The notes: a model not told the origin generated them from the sequence alone. Shown: positions 44,735 to 57,767, numbered from the stretch's first letter. The stretch: 64,000 nt of DNA from Asterella californica (GCA_036924285.1 JAYKYS010000018.1:4774001-4838000); one strand, 5' to 3'. Translations and numbers: made by a program.

Positions 44735-47700
44735 ACATCACGCGGTAAGCGAAAACTTCTCGCAAAAGCAATTCTGCAGTAATATTGACCACTAGTTATC
44801 AACTGATGCAATCGTCAGACTGTGAACTACGAAGTAGACCTTCTTCGAGTCTGCAAAGAACGAAAATACAGATATATGAAAATTTACAGTCCGCTTGGTC
44901 GGCGGACGGTACACTAAAGTACACTTCTTTACAAGGCTATGCTGCGCAGCACCTTAGCCAAGAACATGTTTGCTTTCTCCATCGGGATGTTGAGATCTGA
45001 TGGACGTCTGAACTCGTCTTCTGCTTTGCAAGACATAAACGTCTGACACTCAACAGTACGGGTGTCTAAATATATGTTGTATAAATACAAGGGGCGTGTT
45101 CCGCTCACTGGCAGCTAAACTATCGAATCCATGAAAATCGTTCTGCACGCGAGATTATGGACTCTGCCAGATGTTGCGCAAGTTGGATGCGTTGAGCTTC
45201 GAATCGAGTTCCAGTCTCCAAAACTTGATACAGCTTTCCGATGGCTACTCGAATCCGAGCATCGGTCATGAGGAGAGGTCTTTCGCTCTAGTGCCGTTGT
45301 TATGTTGTCAGGGCAGGCTGAAGCGCTGTGGTCCACGCAGGATTCGCAGCCGTTGCCCAAATCTCTTGTGACGGAAGGGGCACTATGCTACTTGACCTAT
45401 AACGCCATTGTCCAGCATATGATTAATGAAACTGGCACTAGCCTTTCTCCACATTCCTGCTGGTGACGTTAACAATTACAGCTGAAAGAGCACACTGGCG
45501 TATGAACTCTGGCGTGCCTAGCGTGGGGAAAGTGGCCAGACCGCATTATACTGCATTGGCCCACTTTTCGACAGAACTCGCAAACTATAGGGCTGAATTT
45601 TCCATTCCGGGAGACTCCGTGACCGAGAAAGCCCTTGCTGCTGCGTCTCGCTTGACGTGCTCCATTGAAGAGGACTCCGAGCTCGAGTTAGGCTATTCAC
45701 TTCTGCAACCTGGTACGGTAACAGGAATTGTTCACTAAAATATCTCCAGATTACTTATGAAGCATGTGTACTTCCTTACTAAGCTCGAGTTCGGCCGAAT
45801 TGTCACAGCGACAGAACATGAATTACAACATGCTGAAATGAACGACAATTACTTGTAAGTCCTCTAGGGTGCCTGAGCAGATCAAAGTTTCAAAAATGGC
45901 ACTGCTCCAGTTCCAAGCCTAATACATGTACTCACTGGATGACTTGCATATCTAAGGAAGGGACTCAACTAGTTTGCAGCTAGCTCAACGGATCAGGACG
46001 TATGGTCGCGGGAAGTACTTACATACAAAGAACCGGTCCGGATAATGTCCGCCGATATAGCGCTAAGTGCAGTTTGTCGAGGAGGATCTCGGTAGATTTT
46101 GCTCGCTCCACGAGATCTCGAAAATCGCCTGCAGGCAGAGGTTTATCAGTTCAAGCCCACAATAATGCGATTCCAGAGACAAACTGCGGTAAAAGCTTTG
46201 ACTTACCATTTTCCAGACAAAACCAATCACATTCTGTACGTAAGGGCATTCAACTTTAAATCAGTACTAAGCTTTACTAGCCGTTTTCTCCGGTTACACG
46301 CTCAGAACACACTCGCAAGAGAACCACAACGCGAATACATGAAATTCAAGTGGCGGAATCGCACGGTTTACAGGAATATTGACGAGATGCGCGTTATATC
46401 ACATTTCGCATCCACGCTACATTCGCAAACATATTTGATCTTGCTGAGAGTCCGCAGAGCGGACAGGAACATACTGAACCTTTTGCAATTGCTGAATGAC
46501 AGTTCTGGACAAATTTCTTGTTAGTAAATGTTACTATGTGCAGTTGCTGAGTGCTCTAACTTGGCGAGCGTTGTTTCGCAGTTTCTTGTAACTCGATAAA
46601 CAGCGACACCCCATGCACGATATTCAGTTGCTAAGCCTGCGGCGCGTAATGCAAGATGTGAAACTATTGTGGGTGCAACTGGAGGAGCCAGCTACTGTGA
46701 TATAGACAGACATGGCGGACAGGCGCATTGTCTTGAAAATGGGGATGTCGTCGATCAGATAGTGAGCTTCAGAATTATGGACATCTAGTGGGGCTTAACT
46801 CTTCGCCAAGTTGATGCGGATCAGTTGCTCAAATCTGCCCACTGCCAGCATAAACACAGGAGTCCTCGGACGAACAAAATGTCCCAATATCTGCGTAACC
46901 GCGGTTCAAACAAACAAGTGATCTAACGAAGAGTCCTGAATGAAACGTTGGGCCAGCAGAAGTTGGAAGATGGAGATGAACATTAAATCCTTCAACCGGC
47001 GCGACCAGATGAGGCGCTTAGAACTGAGTTCAATTGGGCACAAGAGTACCAGCTCTAAAATCCAAGTCATTCGGTTGATCCACCGAGCTGCAAGGGACAG
47101 ATTTCACAGATGATAAGACAGCTTGACCACAAGAACCGAAGCAAATGCAAAACAGGGCAGGGTATCATCCCCTTACCTCGGACGTCTTGGCCTCCAAGAC
47201 ACGGCGCGCTTGATTTTGCTGCTCAACCTCCGACTGACTTGTTGAGGGTTTCGGGGTGAAGGAGGATCGGAACGTCCTTTCCCTTTGTGGAACATCTTGG
47301 GCATCGTGAACACCCTGCGCAGCTTCGCCATGGGGTTCAGCTTCTTTGGATTCATCCTCCCCTGTTCGGATTAAGCTCACGTACGTAGCAAAGTTGTTAC
47401 TATCTCTCGTGCTGCAAAACCACGAGCTGGTCTGTGACAACTTATAGGCGATCACTGATGCGATATGGGTTTCGGTTTCGATTGGGTTGTAAAGGGACTG
47501 ACGAATAACTTCTTCTCCACTGAACACCAAGTTCTATAATACACTGCGCATTTTGAGATTGGTGCGTACTTCAGCCAGTTCGAGTGTCATTCCCGCCAAG
47601 CGAGCGTAGGAGATCCACAACCGAACGCACATGCAAAAACATCTGTATTTAGAAGTGTCCTTCTTCAACCTCAAATGCTCACCTGGATTATGGGACACAT

Positions 47701-49790
47701 GCTTTCGTCGGCACGAGGGCGCTCCAAGCGCCATTTGCTCCTGTTGTTCCTCCAAACTCGGTGGTCAGTCAATCTTCGTACTCTCACTTTGTTCCGTGGC
47801 GTGGCGTGCTGTATTAAAATGGATAGTGATGCTAGAGCCGACTGGTAAGTAGTATTCGAAGTATGAGACGGCGGTGCTCCTGGCGACAAGCAAACTTTCT
47901 TGAGGAAAGCCTGCGTTGGACCACGTAAGTTGGAGTCTTAAACTTATAACTATTTATAAGTAGTTATTGGAAGTTTAGCGATGTTTTCAGGTTTGACTAA
48001 GTACGGAGACCAGGTGGAATGTGGACTTCGTGCAATTCTTTCTCGTTTAGGACTCTCTTGCTGTGGGGCTTTCTGCAGCCGGGAGCTGCTTCCTCTCCGC
48101 AGACTGAGCGCCGTTCCCCGCACGCCGCCTCGGCTACGGGCGGATGGGGCTGCCAACAAGCTACTGCTTGAAGGCCATGTCGACTTCATTCAGTCAGTTT
48201 CAGTGAGAATGTTTCGAGTCTTGCTTGCTTTCAGAGACCTGACACGCAAAAGAGGCTCTCTTACCCTTTCATGGTAAGTTACCTGGAAATTAGGAAAACC
48301 ACACCTATATCCCGTTTGGGCAGGCATTACTCATGCAGCCCAATTGGTCAAGAAGTAAATATACATGTCAGCGAGGTTTCTCGGTGTTTCTTACGTGAAA
48401 ATCATCATCTGCTGCGTTTTACTTCTTGCAGTTGTGGACAGGGTGCTGACAGTGCAATCACAGTCCGTGTAAGCAGTTCGTCGTGACTCATGCGCAGCTT
48501 TGGGCCACGTGAAACCCCCACTACATGAGCTTCGCTTTTGATGCACTGGTACGTATGAAACAAGTGCTTGACTTTTCATCCACATTTATATTTGGCATTG
48601 GCCTCCCTGTATCCATATTAGTCATTACGAACGCTAGGGGTCAACTAACCCACACAGGTACCACAGGTCGGGTTCGATGAAACTCATCGTGGATGTACAA
48701 GTAAACCGAGTGTCGTGGAACAAACTCGGTCACTTACTTTACTCGTTAAACACACACTGATTCTCGAAGACACTTATGACCCGTCTTACCCCGTTATTCA
48801 CGACGTTTTTTTCCCCCAGGGGCCAGCCAGGGCTGCATTGGAGAAACTCAAGAGTTAGGAGCTCTAACTTCATTTAATGTGCATCGCAGTGCGTGCATAT
48901 ACAGAACTCACAAATTTCCCATAACCTTGTATTCAGTTCCCTCTTGAGTATGTTGTGGCAGTCATTTCTGTAAACTGCCTGGGTTTCGGGTCCAGCATTC
49001 GACGTCCGACGTCCGTCCTCCGCCGTGAAACTCCCCTTTGGTAGTTATTGCTTTCCTCCTCGGGAGATTTTGATCGCCCATATGAGACGATCAAAATTGG
49101 GCGAGGTGAGACGATCAAGCTTTTTGGTGCCCCTGGCTTCCACTATGATCTACTCGAACTTACATTTTTGAAAAAGCGGCTTGGATTCCCTAGACAGAAT
49201 TGGTTTAGCTTTGCTGTTTATAACCAACGACTGTGTTTGCTAACGAGGAGCATTTATTCATCTTGATGCCTCAAAGTCATAAGTGGCCAGTGGTCACACC
49301 CACTTCGCAGTCTCTTGCCTTCGACCCCGGAGGAAGTACCGTTGTCTCACTGGTGTGATCATGACATCCAGGGCTTGATACCTGTTCTCGACGGATATCT
49401 TGTGCCTGGGCACGTGGGTTAACAGCCGACGAGTTTTCAGGCCGGCACGCAATGAGCATGCGCAGAAAACCTCATTACAAGAAGATCTCTTGCCTTCTCC
49501 TGCAGTTGGCAGGGGAAGTATGTGTTTCTCAGTATACTAATCGGTAGTTACCAAGACAAGCATGGATTATTAATTCCCAGATATGCAGATTCCCGTGTGT
49601 TTAGGGTCGAGGTCGTCTCCCATGTTTTTGTGCCACACGACAGAGGTCTCTGTTATTAGTTGCACCACATGGGGTCTGTAAACTCGGCCCATGAATTACA
49701 GAAATCGATCGTTTGATGCACATGTAGATAGATAGTTGACTGTAATTGTTCATAACCGGACTGAGAGCCAATCCGCGTTGTAGAGAACCG
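44735..49790. other. Intergenic region between the two copia elements
   Basis: No family is recognised in about 5 kb. The longest open frame is 142 codons (46099-46524, plus) and has no motif. A cluster of minus-strand frames at 47165-47890 is noted separately as a possible gene. No transposon ends or RNA genes were seen. Confidence 0.4.
47165..47890 (-). other. Possible unrecognised gene or gene remnant
   Basis: Minus-strand frames 47755-47534 and 47530-47165 are in the same frame, separated by one TAG. Together they would give almost 200 codons. Splice-like signals are present: CCAG|GTGAGC near 47683, an acceptor ATACAG near 47635, and GAG|GTAAGG near 47177. The readable protein (VRLWISYARLAGMTLELAEV, SGEEVIRQSLYNPIETETHI) matches nothing I know. 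It may be a decayed gene, exons with other borders, or chance. Confidence 0.25.
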
Positions 49791-49795
49791 ATAAG

Positions 49796-50021
49796 TATTG
49801 GAAAGAGAGAGAATAGATGCAAGAAAGAGGAAATATGTGTAAGCTAATTGTTTATTACATAATAAGGTAGGAGGTACATGGACAAGTATTTATACCTTGG
49901 TACAAGTGCAGGCTAGGTCTGCAAAAGAGCACTAGTCCAAATATCTTGAACTAATTGTTGTATACTTCTCTTGAACTAATTGTTGTATTGAAGTTCATAC
50001 TTAGACAATCTAATTCTAACA
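49796..50021 (-). repeat. Copia no. 2, 3' LTR
   Basis: In minus sense it starts TGTTAGAATTAGATTG and is preceded by the purine-rich GTTGAGTGGGAA. It contains a local duplication of TTGAACTAATTGTTGTAT (near 49950 and 49975) that is not present in the other LTR, explaining its greater length. Confidence 0.85.
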
Positions 50022-50157
50022 TTCCCACTCAACAACTAGTTGTTGTAGACTAAGTATTCAAATATTTAATCCTAGTATTGGTAGAAACTAGTCCAAACTT
50101 TGGAGCCAGTAGGTCTTTAATTAAGACATCCGCTACCATCTTCTGAATAAGGAATTA

Positions 50158-51780
50158 CTACACTTCAATTGTCTTGGATATAACTTGGTCCTTAATGAAG
50201 TGGTATAGAATATCTATATGTTTCGTCTTGTTGTGGAACTTGGATACTTTTACGAGTGCGATTGCACTAGGGTTATCACAATACAAAGTAGTAGTCTCAT
50301 TCTCAACTAATCTTATATCAGCTAAGAATTGACGAAACCATATCGCTTTTGAGAAACATGTGCTAAGTGTCACATATTCAGCTTCGGTATTGGACAATGT
50401 GACCGATTTTTGTCTCTTCGATGACCAACTGGTCGCTCTTTGGGAGTAGATGAAATAATTTCTAGAAGTTGAACGTCGTGACTCGATGTGAACTCCTCAG
50501 CCAGCATCAGTGTAACCAAATAGACAGATTGACTAGGGTGAGTACTTGTATCTAATTACTGATCTAAAGTTCTCTTGATATAACGAAATGTGCGTTTTAT
50601 GACGATGATGTACTTTAGTCTTGGGTTAGCCATGTATTGAGATAATACATGTTAGATCAAGATGAGTGCAAACGGCGACATAGTTAATCGAACATGTTGC
50701 GCTCTGATATGAATAACAACCACATTGCGCTCTTCGTCAGAAACATGACAATCTAGGCATGAAGTCGAACGCATTCTTGTGTAGTAGAGCCCGTACACAC
50801 GTGTGAATCCTCAGGCCACCAACATTGTTTTATACCGGATGAAGGACTCATCTGAATTTAACTTCAACTTGAAGGTCCACTTGTTGATTATGTGCTTTCA
50901 TCCGTGTGATAAGTCTGTGAGTGATCACGTACTATTCTCCTCATGGGACTTGGGCTCTTCGATGATGACCTTGGATCATCGAGTAGCGTTTGGAGATGAC
51001 AGAACCTCTTGGTAGGAGTTGGACTCCATCGGGATTGGTCTCAAAATCATCATTAAACCACGCTTCTTCTTGATCAATGTTATCATATCATATAGATTGA
51101 CATATGGATCGTCAGATTGATGGTGGTGTTCGGATCTCAATGGGAGGAGATAACATTGCAATCTCAATCTCACTTGAGTATGGTGGTGGAGACTACGGTG
51201 GTGAGAGATGTAGGTATAGGTGTAACGTGCTCCTACTCTCTACATCTGCTGAGGAATTATGTCTGGTTCGAACAGGAGAAGATAAATACATAGTGGAATA
51301 AGCTAAAGAGTGGTATCTAGTGTATGACGGTGGACTACTGGTGGATGAGCTAGCCACAGACTGAGTTGGTGTGTGATGTATGCATTCGTCAACTCTTCCT
51401 CCTCCATATTTCAACAAAGAGAGAGGAGGAACATGATCTAGATCAAGACTACTACTTGAAGAAGTGGAGGACTTGCGGCTATACTAGAGCTCAAAAAGAG
51501 TAGTGGTGGGATCGACAACCTTGATGAGACAAAACATAAGTGGTGCAATTAAGAGACTCACACCAAAATTGTTTATCTAAATCTGCTGAAAAGCATCATA
51601 GCACAGATAGAGTTTAAGAGGGTGCGGTTTTTATGCTCAGTACCTTGTTTTGATGAGGAGTGTCAAGAATGGTCAGCTGGCGGTGGATGTCGTGCTCTTA
51701 GCAATGTGCATCAAAGAGGGTAGATCGGAACTCACCACCGTTGTCGATCAAAGAGTCTTGAATTTCTTATCGTCTAACGC
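50158..51780 (-). pseudogene. Copia no. 2 pol remnant
   Basis: Read right to left: integrase-like HDIHRQLTILDTPHQNK near 51680, a Ser-rich linker, RT-like NKWTFKLKLNSDESFIRYK near 50870, and RNase H with NTEAEYVTLSTCFSKAIWFR, TTTLYCDNPSAIALVKVSKF and HNKTKHIDILYHFIKDQVIS. The last segment is the copia RNase H C-terminus in good shape. The rest has many stops and frameshifts. Confidence 0.88.
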
Positions 51781-51889
51781 TCGATGATTGTGTGAAACTC
51801 TTTGAAAGTTGTGAAGCAGTCGCTCTTGTAATGCAGCAGACGAACAACGATGTAGCGGTGTAGAACTTATAGAATAGACCGACCTTCCA

Positions 51890-53890
51890 GCAAACGCTTC
51901 AGCTATCTCATCGACCACAGGTCCTGTTCTCACATTCTGAATTGTGACGTTGTTGACTGGCTACACGTCTTGGAGCCCAATGTCTCTTTCTGAAGTCACT
52001 GTCAGCAACAAGACTCTCCTCACCAGCTTCTTCATCATCAACCTCGATAGTGTTGGTATCAGCAACCAGTATCCTCGTGCATCCAGTATCCTTTGCTCCA
52101 GAATGCTCTTAAGATCAGTGGAAGTCTCAATATCTGCAGTCAACTTGTAAGCCGGTCCTTTCTTCTTTTCTTGGGAAGTGAACCGTCAACCAGCAGTCGT
52201 TGGCTCCTGTTGAGACTTCTGCACGTCCTTCATTGGACCTGGTATAGACGAAGGAGCTTGAGAAGTAGATGGGACATCCTTTGGAGGAGTTGCTCACCTC
52301 TTGATGACTCTCCGTTCCTCTCTAGTCTCCTCTGGAATCCCAGTTTCAAGCTCAGAGGTATTGCACTGTCTTTTCTCTTCCACAGAAGCATCTTTGCCAA
52401 TGAACGTGTCTATCCACGTCCAAGAAGGCTTTAATAGAGGTGGTATCTACGGGATCTCTGCATCTTGTAATTCTACGGATAGTCTCGACTCCTCTCTTCA
52501 ACACCTCAGGAGGAACGTCAACACTACCGTTCCCAGCAGTCCTATCTAGCAAAACAGGACTAGTAGAAACTTCAATATGATAGTATACACGTCAAGATTC
52601 ACCGGTAGTATCGTCAACGTAGTTACTGTTGCAACCGTAGTGACATGAGGAAGACTCATCATACATCCTCGTCCAAACTGCATGCTCAGTGGCTCTCCAG
52701 TAGAAACATGGTGTAATCTACCATTCTGGTAGCGGACTACATCATCTCGTAGAGCGACTATAAGCTAGTGATAGTTTCCTCGAAGATGATCTAGACTGTC
52801 ACACCAGACACATCTACGAACAGGAGCACCTCCTGGACGCACAACACCTCCTAGACGTCCAGCAGCATGCGCTGGTGGCTGCTCTCTTTGCAAACCAGCC
52901 AGCTCTATCTTTAACTCACGCATCTGCCGGATCAGATCTTCAATCTTATTTTGTTGACCCTGGTTCTCTATAGGTATCTGAACATGTACTCTTTGTGCAA
53001 GAACCGGTACTACTGACACTGGAGTGACTGCTGCAAGAACAACAAGTCTAAGAGAAGGAGTCGGGAGCTGTTGTACTTGAGGAGCAATGTGTGATTGAGT
53101 GACCACTTCTGCAAGCGAACGTCCTCATACGTTCACTCTTCCTCGCCTTTGCCTTGTTAGAACGACCACGACGTCATCTACTCTCTCCCAATCAATAGTA
53201 ACACCTCTTTCAGTTGATCGATCCGCTAACATGAAGCATAATCGATCTATCGTGACCTCATCGGTGGCTTGCAAGAAGAGCTCTATCCTTCTAGCATCTA
53301 AGGTTATTCGTTCAAGCGCTGAAAGCTATTCATATCTCCGATTGAATTCTCTCAACAACTCGTTTAGTCCCATCATACGACCAGGTTGTTGCTCAATCCA
53401 GTCTATAGACTTTCTCCTAGTAATCTTTGCAGAATTCTCTTCAAGAAATTCTTCTCAGAGAGCTCGCTCAAAACTCACCCAAACACCCAATTCTTCTATG
53501 TACATCTTTGACTTGATCTCTCAACTCAAGACTCAAAGCCAACTCAAAACTCCCGATCATCTTTGCATCAATCACCCTCACAAGCTCCATCTCTTCTCTG
53601 TACTCACAACGATATCTAGAAATATCTCTATCTTCAAATCTTCTACACTTATTCACAGTCGCTTGCAAAGTCTTCGTAGATTTTAATTCACCCCTCCGAT
53701 GATCGGATGTTGTTGAACCAAGGCCGCAAGCGTCTTCAGAATCTCAATAGTATCTAGACCTGATGCTACGGTTGCTGCAGACGTAGGTGCAGCTGAAGGT
53801 GCAACATTAGATGATGATGTCCCAACCGTATAGACAGTAGCAGCGCTTTCGCTCTTGCGATTCATCTCTTCTTCGTATGAAAACCTCAAG
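51890..53890 (-). pseudogene. Decayed gypsy gag-protease-RT remnant inside copia no. 2
   Basis: At 51960-51850 the minus strand encodes VRTGPVVDEIAEAFAGRSVYS, matching the IGPIVDEFAEAFAGRAIYS motif of the plus-strand gypsy RT at 41.5 kb, then breaks off. Upstream in minus sense is a gag zinc-knuckle segment CVWCDSLDHLRGNYH, whose last Cys position is Tyr. Before it come capsid-like frames: IDWIEQQPGRMMGLNELLRE, near 53400-53340, and MQATVNKCRRFEDRDISRYR. The N-terminus near 53889 is MRFSYEEEMNRKSESAATVY. It is an old copy of the same family, in opposite orientation to the pieces at 23 and 42 kb. Confidence 0.8.
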
Positions 53891-54301
53891 CTACGTGATC
53901 AATCAACCCAAGATGACTCAATGGAAGTACCATATTTATGTCGAGGAGAGTCTATCTCGAGAAGGGTGAGCCTTTTGACTGTGATTAATTGCAAGATGGA
54001 GGTAGAGAATAAACAAGCAGACAAGAACCAACCAGCTTGCTCACAACGGTCAAAGTCTCTCACAAATACTAAACTCTGTCTGACAGTAAATTACTACTCA
54101 ACAAGATCAATTCTCATCCACCAGAAGATAGATCCACCTCCAAACACATCAATAGAAGAAATCCAAACTCCCAATGTGTTATTTCTCTTCCTGTGAAAGT
54201 CAAAAGCTCTCCACAGACACCAATTCTTGTTTAACAATCGATCCTTACTCAATAAGGTAGTCCCAAGCAGTCAATCTCCACAAACAGCTCTTCTACTCGT
54301 T

Positions 54302-54510
54302 CACCAGAAGCAGATTTTTCTCCAAACAGTTGATCTTCACTCAGTAAGATCTCCCGTCCACCAAAAGGCAGACTACTTCCAAACAGCCGATTCCCACTCA
54401 AATAGATCGTCTCTTGATCGTCATAAAGCAGATTGATCTTTGAACAGTTGATCCTCACCTTAATAGATCTTCTCTTATTCACCAAAAGGTGGATTGATCT
54501 CCAAGAAGCA
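54302..54510. repeat. Tandem repeat, about 60 bp per unit
   Basis: Units start at about 54302, 54359, 54419 and 54480. Each has CACCA(G/A)AAG(C/G)(A/C)AGA, then CC(A)AACAG(T/C)(T/C)GAT(C/T), then CACTCA-TAAGAT(C)-like sequence. The array lies upstream of the decayed gypsy gag (minus sense), so it is probably part of that element's leader or LTR. Less regular similar segments extend left to about 54110. Confidence 0.65.
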
Positions 54511-54849
54511 AAAATAGATGAAAATTTGAACCCTCCAACGTCTTATTTCTCTTCTTGCCACAACTTCAGCAGTGAAGTCTCTCAGAAATTCGATCCTCTC
54601 AATCCATGTCTTCTCCTATGCATCTCGACGACTCTTTGGAAAAAAAAGTACAATACTCCCACCTTCGTACGATGCCGGATGTGCTATCCAAACCCTAACA
54701 CCCTAGCTAAGCTAGAGTCCTTATAAACCCTAACACTCCAACTAAGCTAGGATTTGTATCAGTACTATCAACCAAGCATGCCCTGTACTAAGCTAAGCCC
54801 TTCTTATTATTTTCATAATAATCAAGCAGGTCCTCTGCTAAGCTATGGC

Positions 54850-55345
54850 CTTGGTTATTAAGAATTTCCCAACTCTTGATGCCATCTTGATGCCACTTTG
54901 GTTATACTACAGGTCATCCGATATAGACCGAAGTTACATCTATCGAGGCACCTCATAGGACTTACATCCCCCTTGCTGTTGGAACTGATTAGGCGTGGCG
55001 TTGCTACTAGAAGCTTGATTGGGGCAGTTTTGGATACAATGTCCAATTAAATTGTACCCAAAACACCGAATGTTGGCCGTCGTGCGACACGAGATATCCG
55101 CATCTAGCTAGAGTTTCATCTTGTGCTTCCAGTATGTAAAATACGTCCCATCGAACTTCGTCCAGTCTTTCATGCTGAACGTGTTTACTAATATATTGCT
55201 GAACTACTACGGTTGACTTGAGTGTTGGGACCGTCAGAGCCAGGAGCGTCCATCGCCTTAGCAGTCAAGGCGTCTCCTGATAGCTATTTCTTCTATGCCT
55301 AGGGTCTACCTGAAGCTTATTTATTGTGCTGGGAAAATAACAACC
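54850..55345 (-). pseudogene. Copia no. 2 gag remnant
   Basis: Minus-strand reading near 55210-55120 gives FSMKDWTKFDGTYFTYWKHK, the characteristic copia gag N-terminal motif (KFDGxNFxxWKxxM-like), followed by a stop and decayed sequence. It starts shortly after the primer-binding site and is cut off on its other side by the gypsy insertion. Confidence 0.75.
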
Positions 55346-55361
55346 CGAAGCTCTGATACCA
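55346..55361 (-). other. Copia no. 2 primer-binding site
   Basis: The minus-strand sequence TGGTATCAGAGCTTCG, complementary to initiator Met-tRNA, directly abuts the 5' LTR edge at 55362. Confidence 0.9.
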
Positions 55362-55561
55362 TAGAGGAAAAAGAGAGAGAGAATCGAGGCAAGAGAGAGC
55401 AAGCATGTGTAAGCTAATTATTTATTGAATAATAAGATAAGAGACCCATAAGTCAGATATTCATTGGTAAAGGGCAGGCTAGGTCTGCCAAAGAACACAA
55501 GCTCAAATATTTTGACTAGTTGCTGTATTGAAGTTAACACTTAGCGAGCCTAATTCCAACA
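55362..55561 (-). repeat. Copia no. 2, 5' LTR
   Basis: In minus sense it starts TGTTGGAATTAGGCTCGC, and its other end abuts the primer-binding site. It aligns with 49796-50021 apart from indels. Confidence 0.85.
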
Positions 55562-55566
55562 ATAAG

Positions 55567-57767
55567 ATAATCGGAGCTGTCCTGTTTGCATGGAGCCCAC
55601 AGTCAAAGTAGGAGTTAAGATAAAGTAATCTTACAAAAGGAAAATGAGAGGAATATGCCCAAATGACTCTATAGATATTCCTGGTAACCGAGAAGACTTC
55701 ATTTTGCGCATAGGCGGTTTGCGAGCAAAAAGGCTACCCTAAATACTTTTGCTTAACTAATTTGCTTGCGAAAACAAAATCTGTTAAGTAAGGATGTAAA
55801 TCAAAGTTCTCCATTAGCTTTACACTATGTGATTCACTTCACAACAAATTTATGAATATCTATTGAAAAATACTGGAAGGAACAGTATCTTCTTTTTAAA
55901 CTTAAAGTACACGAGGAGGAAAAAAGGAAAATTCCTCTCGTTGATTTTATACCCGCACCTGGGGTTTAAGGGTGGCCGATGTCTTTCCATATCCGTAAAG
56001 CACTTACGTCCAAACACTCCCTCTGATCTTTTGTATTTAGGCAGGACCTCGTCGGACACAATCAACAAACTTACTCTACTCTGCCCGTGGCTTACACCCC
56101 CGTAAGGCCACGCTCAGACATCTCTGTGAGGTGTTTGAACGATTCGTACTTTACGCAGATAAAACACTGCAAGGATGTGACTTTTGTGATTTCAGGGATC
56201 TTCCTGAGGCGGGAGAGGGGGAACCCTTCCTTACACCACGCAAACCACTCCTTCCACTTCCTTTTCCTACAGAAGCGACCAGACTCTAAGAAGGCATTCT
56301 CTCACTGTCTACTTAACAAATTCGCAAGCTCAATCTTTTCAGTGTGGAAGGACAGCTGCATGTTCGGATCCCAGAACGTCACTAAGGTGATCACCAAGTG
56401 TTCTCGTCACGATGGACTCACCCACCCTGCCCTGCTTTTGCTCTCCGTGGCTTCCCATTCTTCTTGTGCAATCACTATTTCCGCCTAACTGAGGAACTCA
56501 GACCTGTGCTACCGTGGGGGAAATTCAGAGTCTTGTGTCTCGAGCGTATCGCCTGCAGAACGACTTAGCTGGCCTCGCCGTCACAACAACCTGACATATC
56601 CTTGTCTGCGATTCAGTGGACTTGTGAGGTATGACAATATACGGTAGCAGTAGTTTAGTTTCATATCTGACAGGTTTCTCCAAATAAATAGTCCTCCCTA
56701 CTTCCCCACGCACAAGCCCAGCGATGTCGGAGCTTAGTAGTAACTGGAGGTTGATGGTTGACAGGTGAATGCACATATAACTATATTATGCAATCGATGA
56801 GAGCATTATACTGAGCAAAAGGATGCAAGGTACTAGTTAGGTTTGGTTACATTTGACCATTATTTCTCCTCTTCTCCCTTTCTCTTGGTTTTCACAACAT
56901 TGACTGACACCGAGAAATCATTCACAGACTCCAACTATCCAAAGCGGGACACGTTCACGCGGGAACACCAGAGATCAAAAGAATTCGGTACTGTCGTTCC
57001 AATAAATTCGCTTTGCACGAGATGAAACTGTGAGGTCTAATGTGGTTTTGGGGCCAAGGATTAGATCCAGCTTCACTTGGTTATTATTGCTAAGGTACAC
57101 GCAGAATTGAGAACTGCATTTCGAAACTTCACTACGTGAAGATGTTACTCGTTCATTTAAGGCACGGAGTCCGGACGAGATAATGAGACGAGGAAACGGC
57201 CTCTGGAATTGTGAAAGAGAACCAACTTCGCGTCCTTGTCCCGGCTCCACGCTTGTATGATTGACGACCAAGATTGAGGATGTCCGTAGATTACAACAAG
57301 ATCACTTGTAACCAGCCAGATGATGGTTCGAACATCAACGATGTAGACGTCCGCTAGCTCCTTACTGGTCTGGGGTCCACACTACGCCTGTTCCTGCAGA
57401 CACTCTGTCACACAAACGGGGGCGATCGGTTTTAGCTAACAATCTTCTGCCAACGGCTGATGAAATGTCGGCGATCGCAGACGACAAAAGTGCAAGCAAT
57501 GGAAGTATGGAGAGATGTGTAAAAAGACTGAACTCTGCATCCAGAGAAAGACAGAGTGCTGTGAGCCTCAGGTGAGGACTTCAGAACTAGCACTGCATCT
57601 TCCCCAGCACGCCACAAACGCACCGGGAATTGATGTTTCATTGATGTTCACTGGTACCAAACAAGGGCGAGCCACCTCAATCCGACTCCCCCAACAGATT
57701 CAGCATTCACTTGAAAATAGGCATATGCAAATGCGTAGATTACTTCGAGAAAAAGCTGTCAATGCAC
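55567..57767. other. Intergenic region, no gene recognised
   Basis: Open frames up to 133 codons (56087-56488, plus) have no recognisable motif. The minus strand over 55900-56480 gives long but interrupted readings that might be an old mobile-element remnant; I could not name it. The part next to 57768 should contain the 3' region of the EG45-like gene. Confidence 0.4.

Larger units (their letters stand above)
49791..55566 (-). mobile_element. Ty1/copia LTR retrotransposon no. 2 with target duplication ATAAG
   Basis: LTRs at 49796-50021 (226 bp) and 55362-55561 (200 bp) share TGTGTAAGCTAATT, GGCAGGCTAGGTCTGC-like and GTATTGAAGTT blocks. The 5-bp direct repeat ATAAG stands at 49791-49795 and 55562-55566, a clean integration signature. 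In minus sense the order is 5' LTR, Met-type primer site, gag remnant, then pol remnants and the 3' LTR, with a decayed gypsy insertion in between. All coding parts are heavily mutated. Confidence 0.92.

Noticed and set aside
46099..46524. 142-codon plus-strand frame
   Set aside because: No recognisable motif, no supporting splice context, and no similar sequence elsewhere in the window. Chance cannot be excluded.
54660..54740. CCCTAA-type telomere repeat
   Set aside because: AAACCCTAACAC occurs only a few times among unrelated bases; it is not an interstitial telomere array.
56087..56488. 133-codon plus-strand frame and interrupted minus-strand reading
   Set aside because: Neither gives a domain I can name. 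It might be an old mobile-element remnant, but the sequence alone does not support a call.
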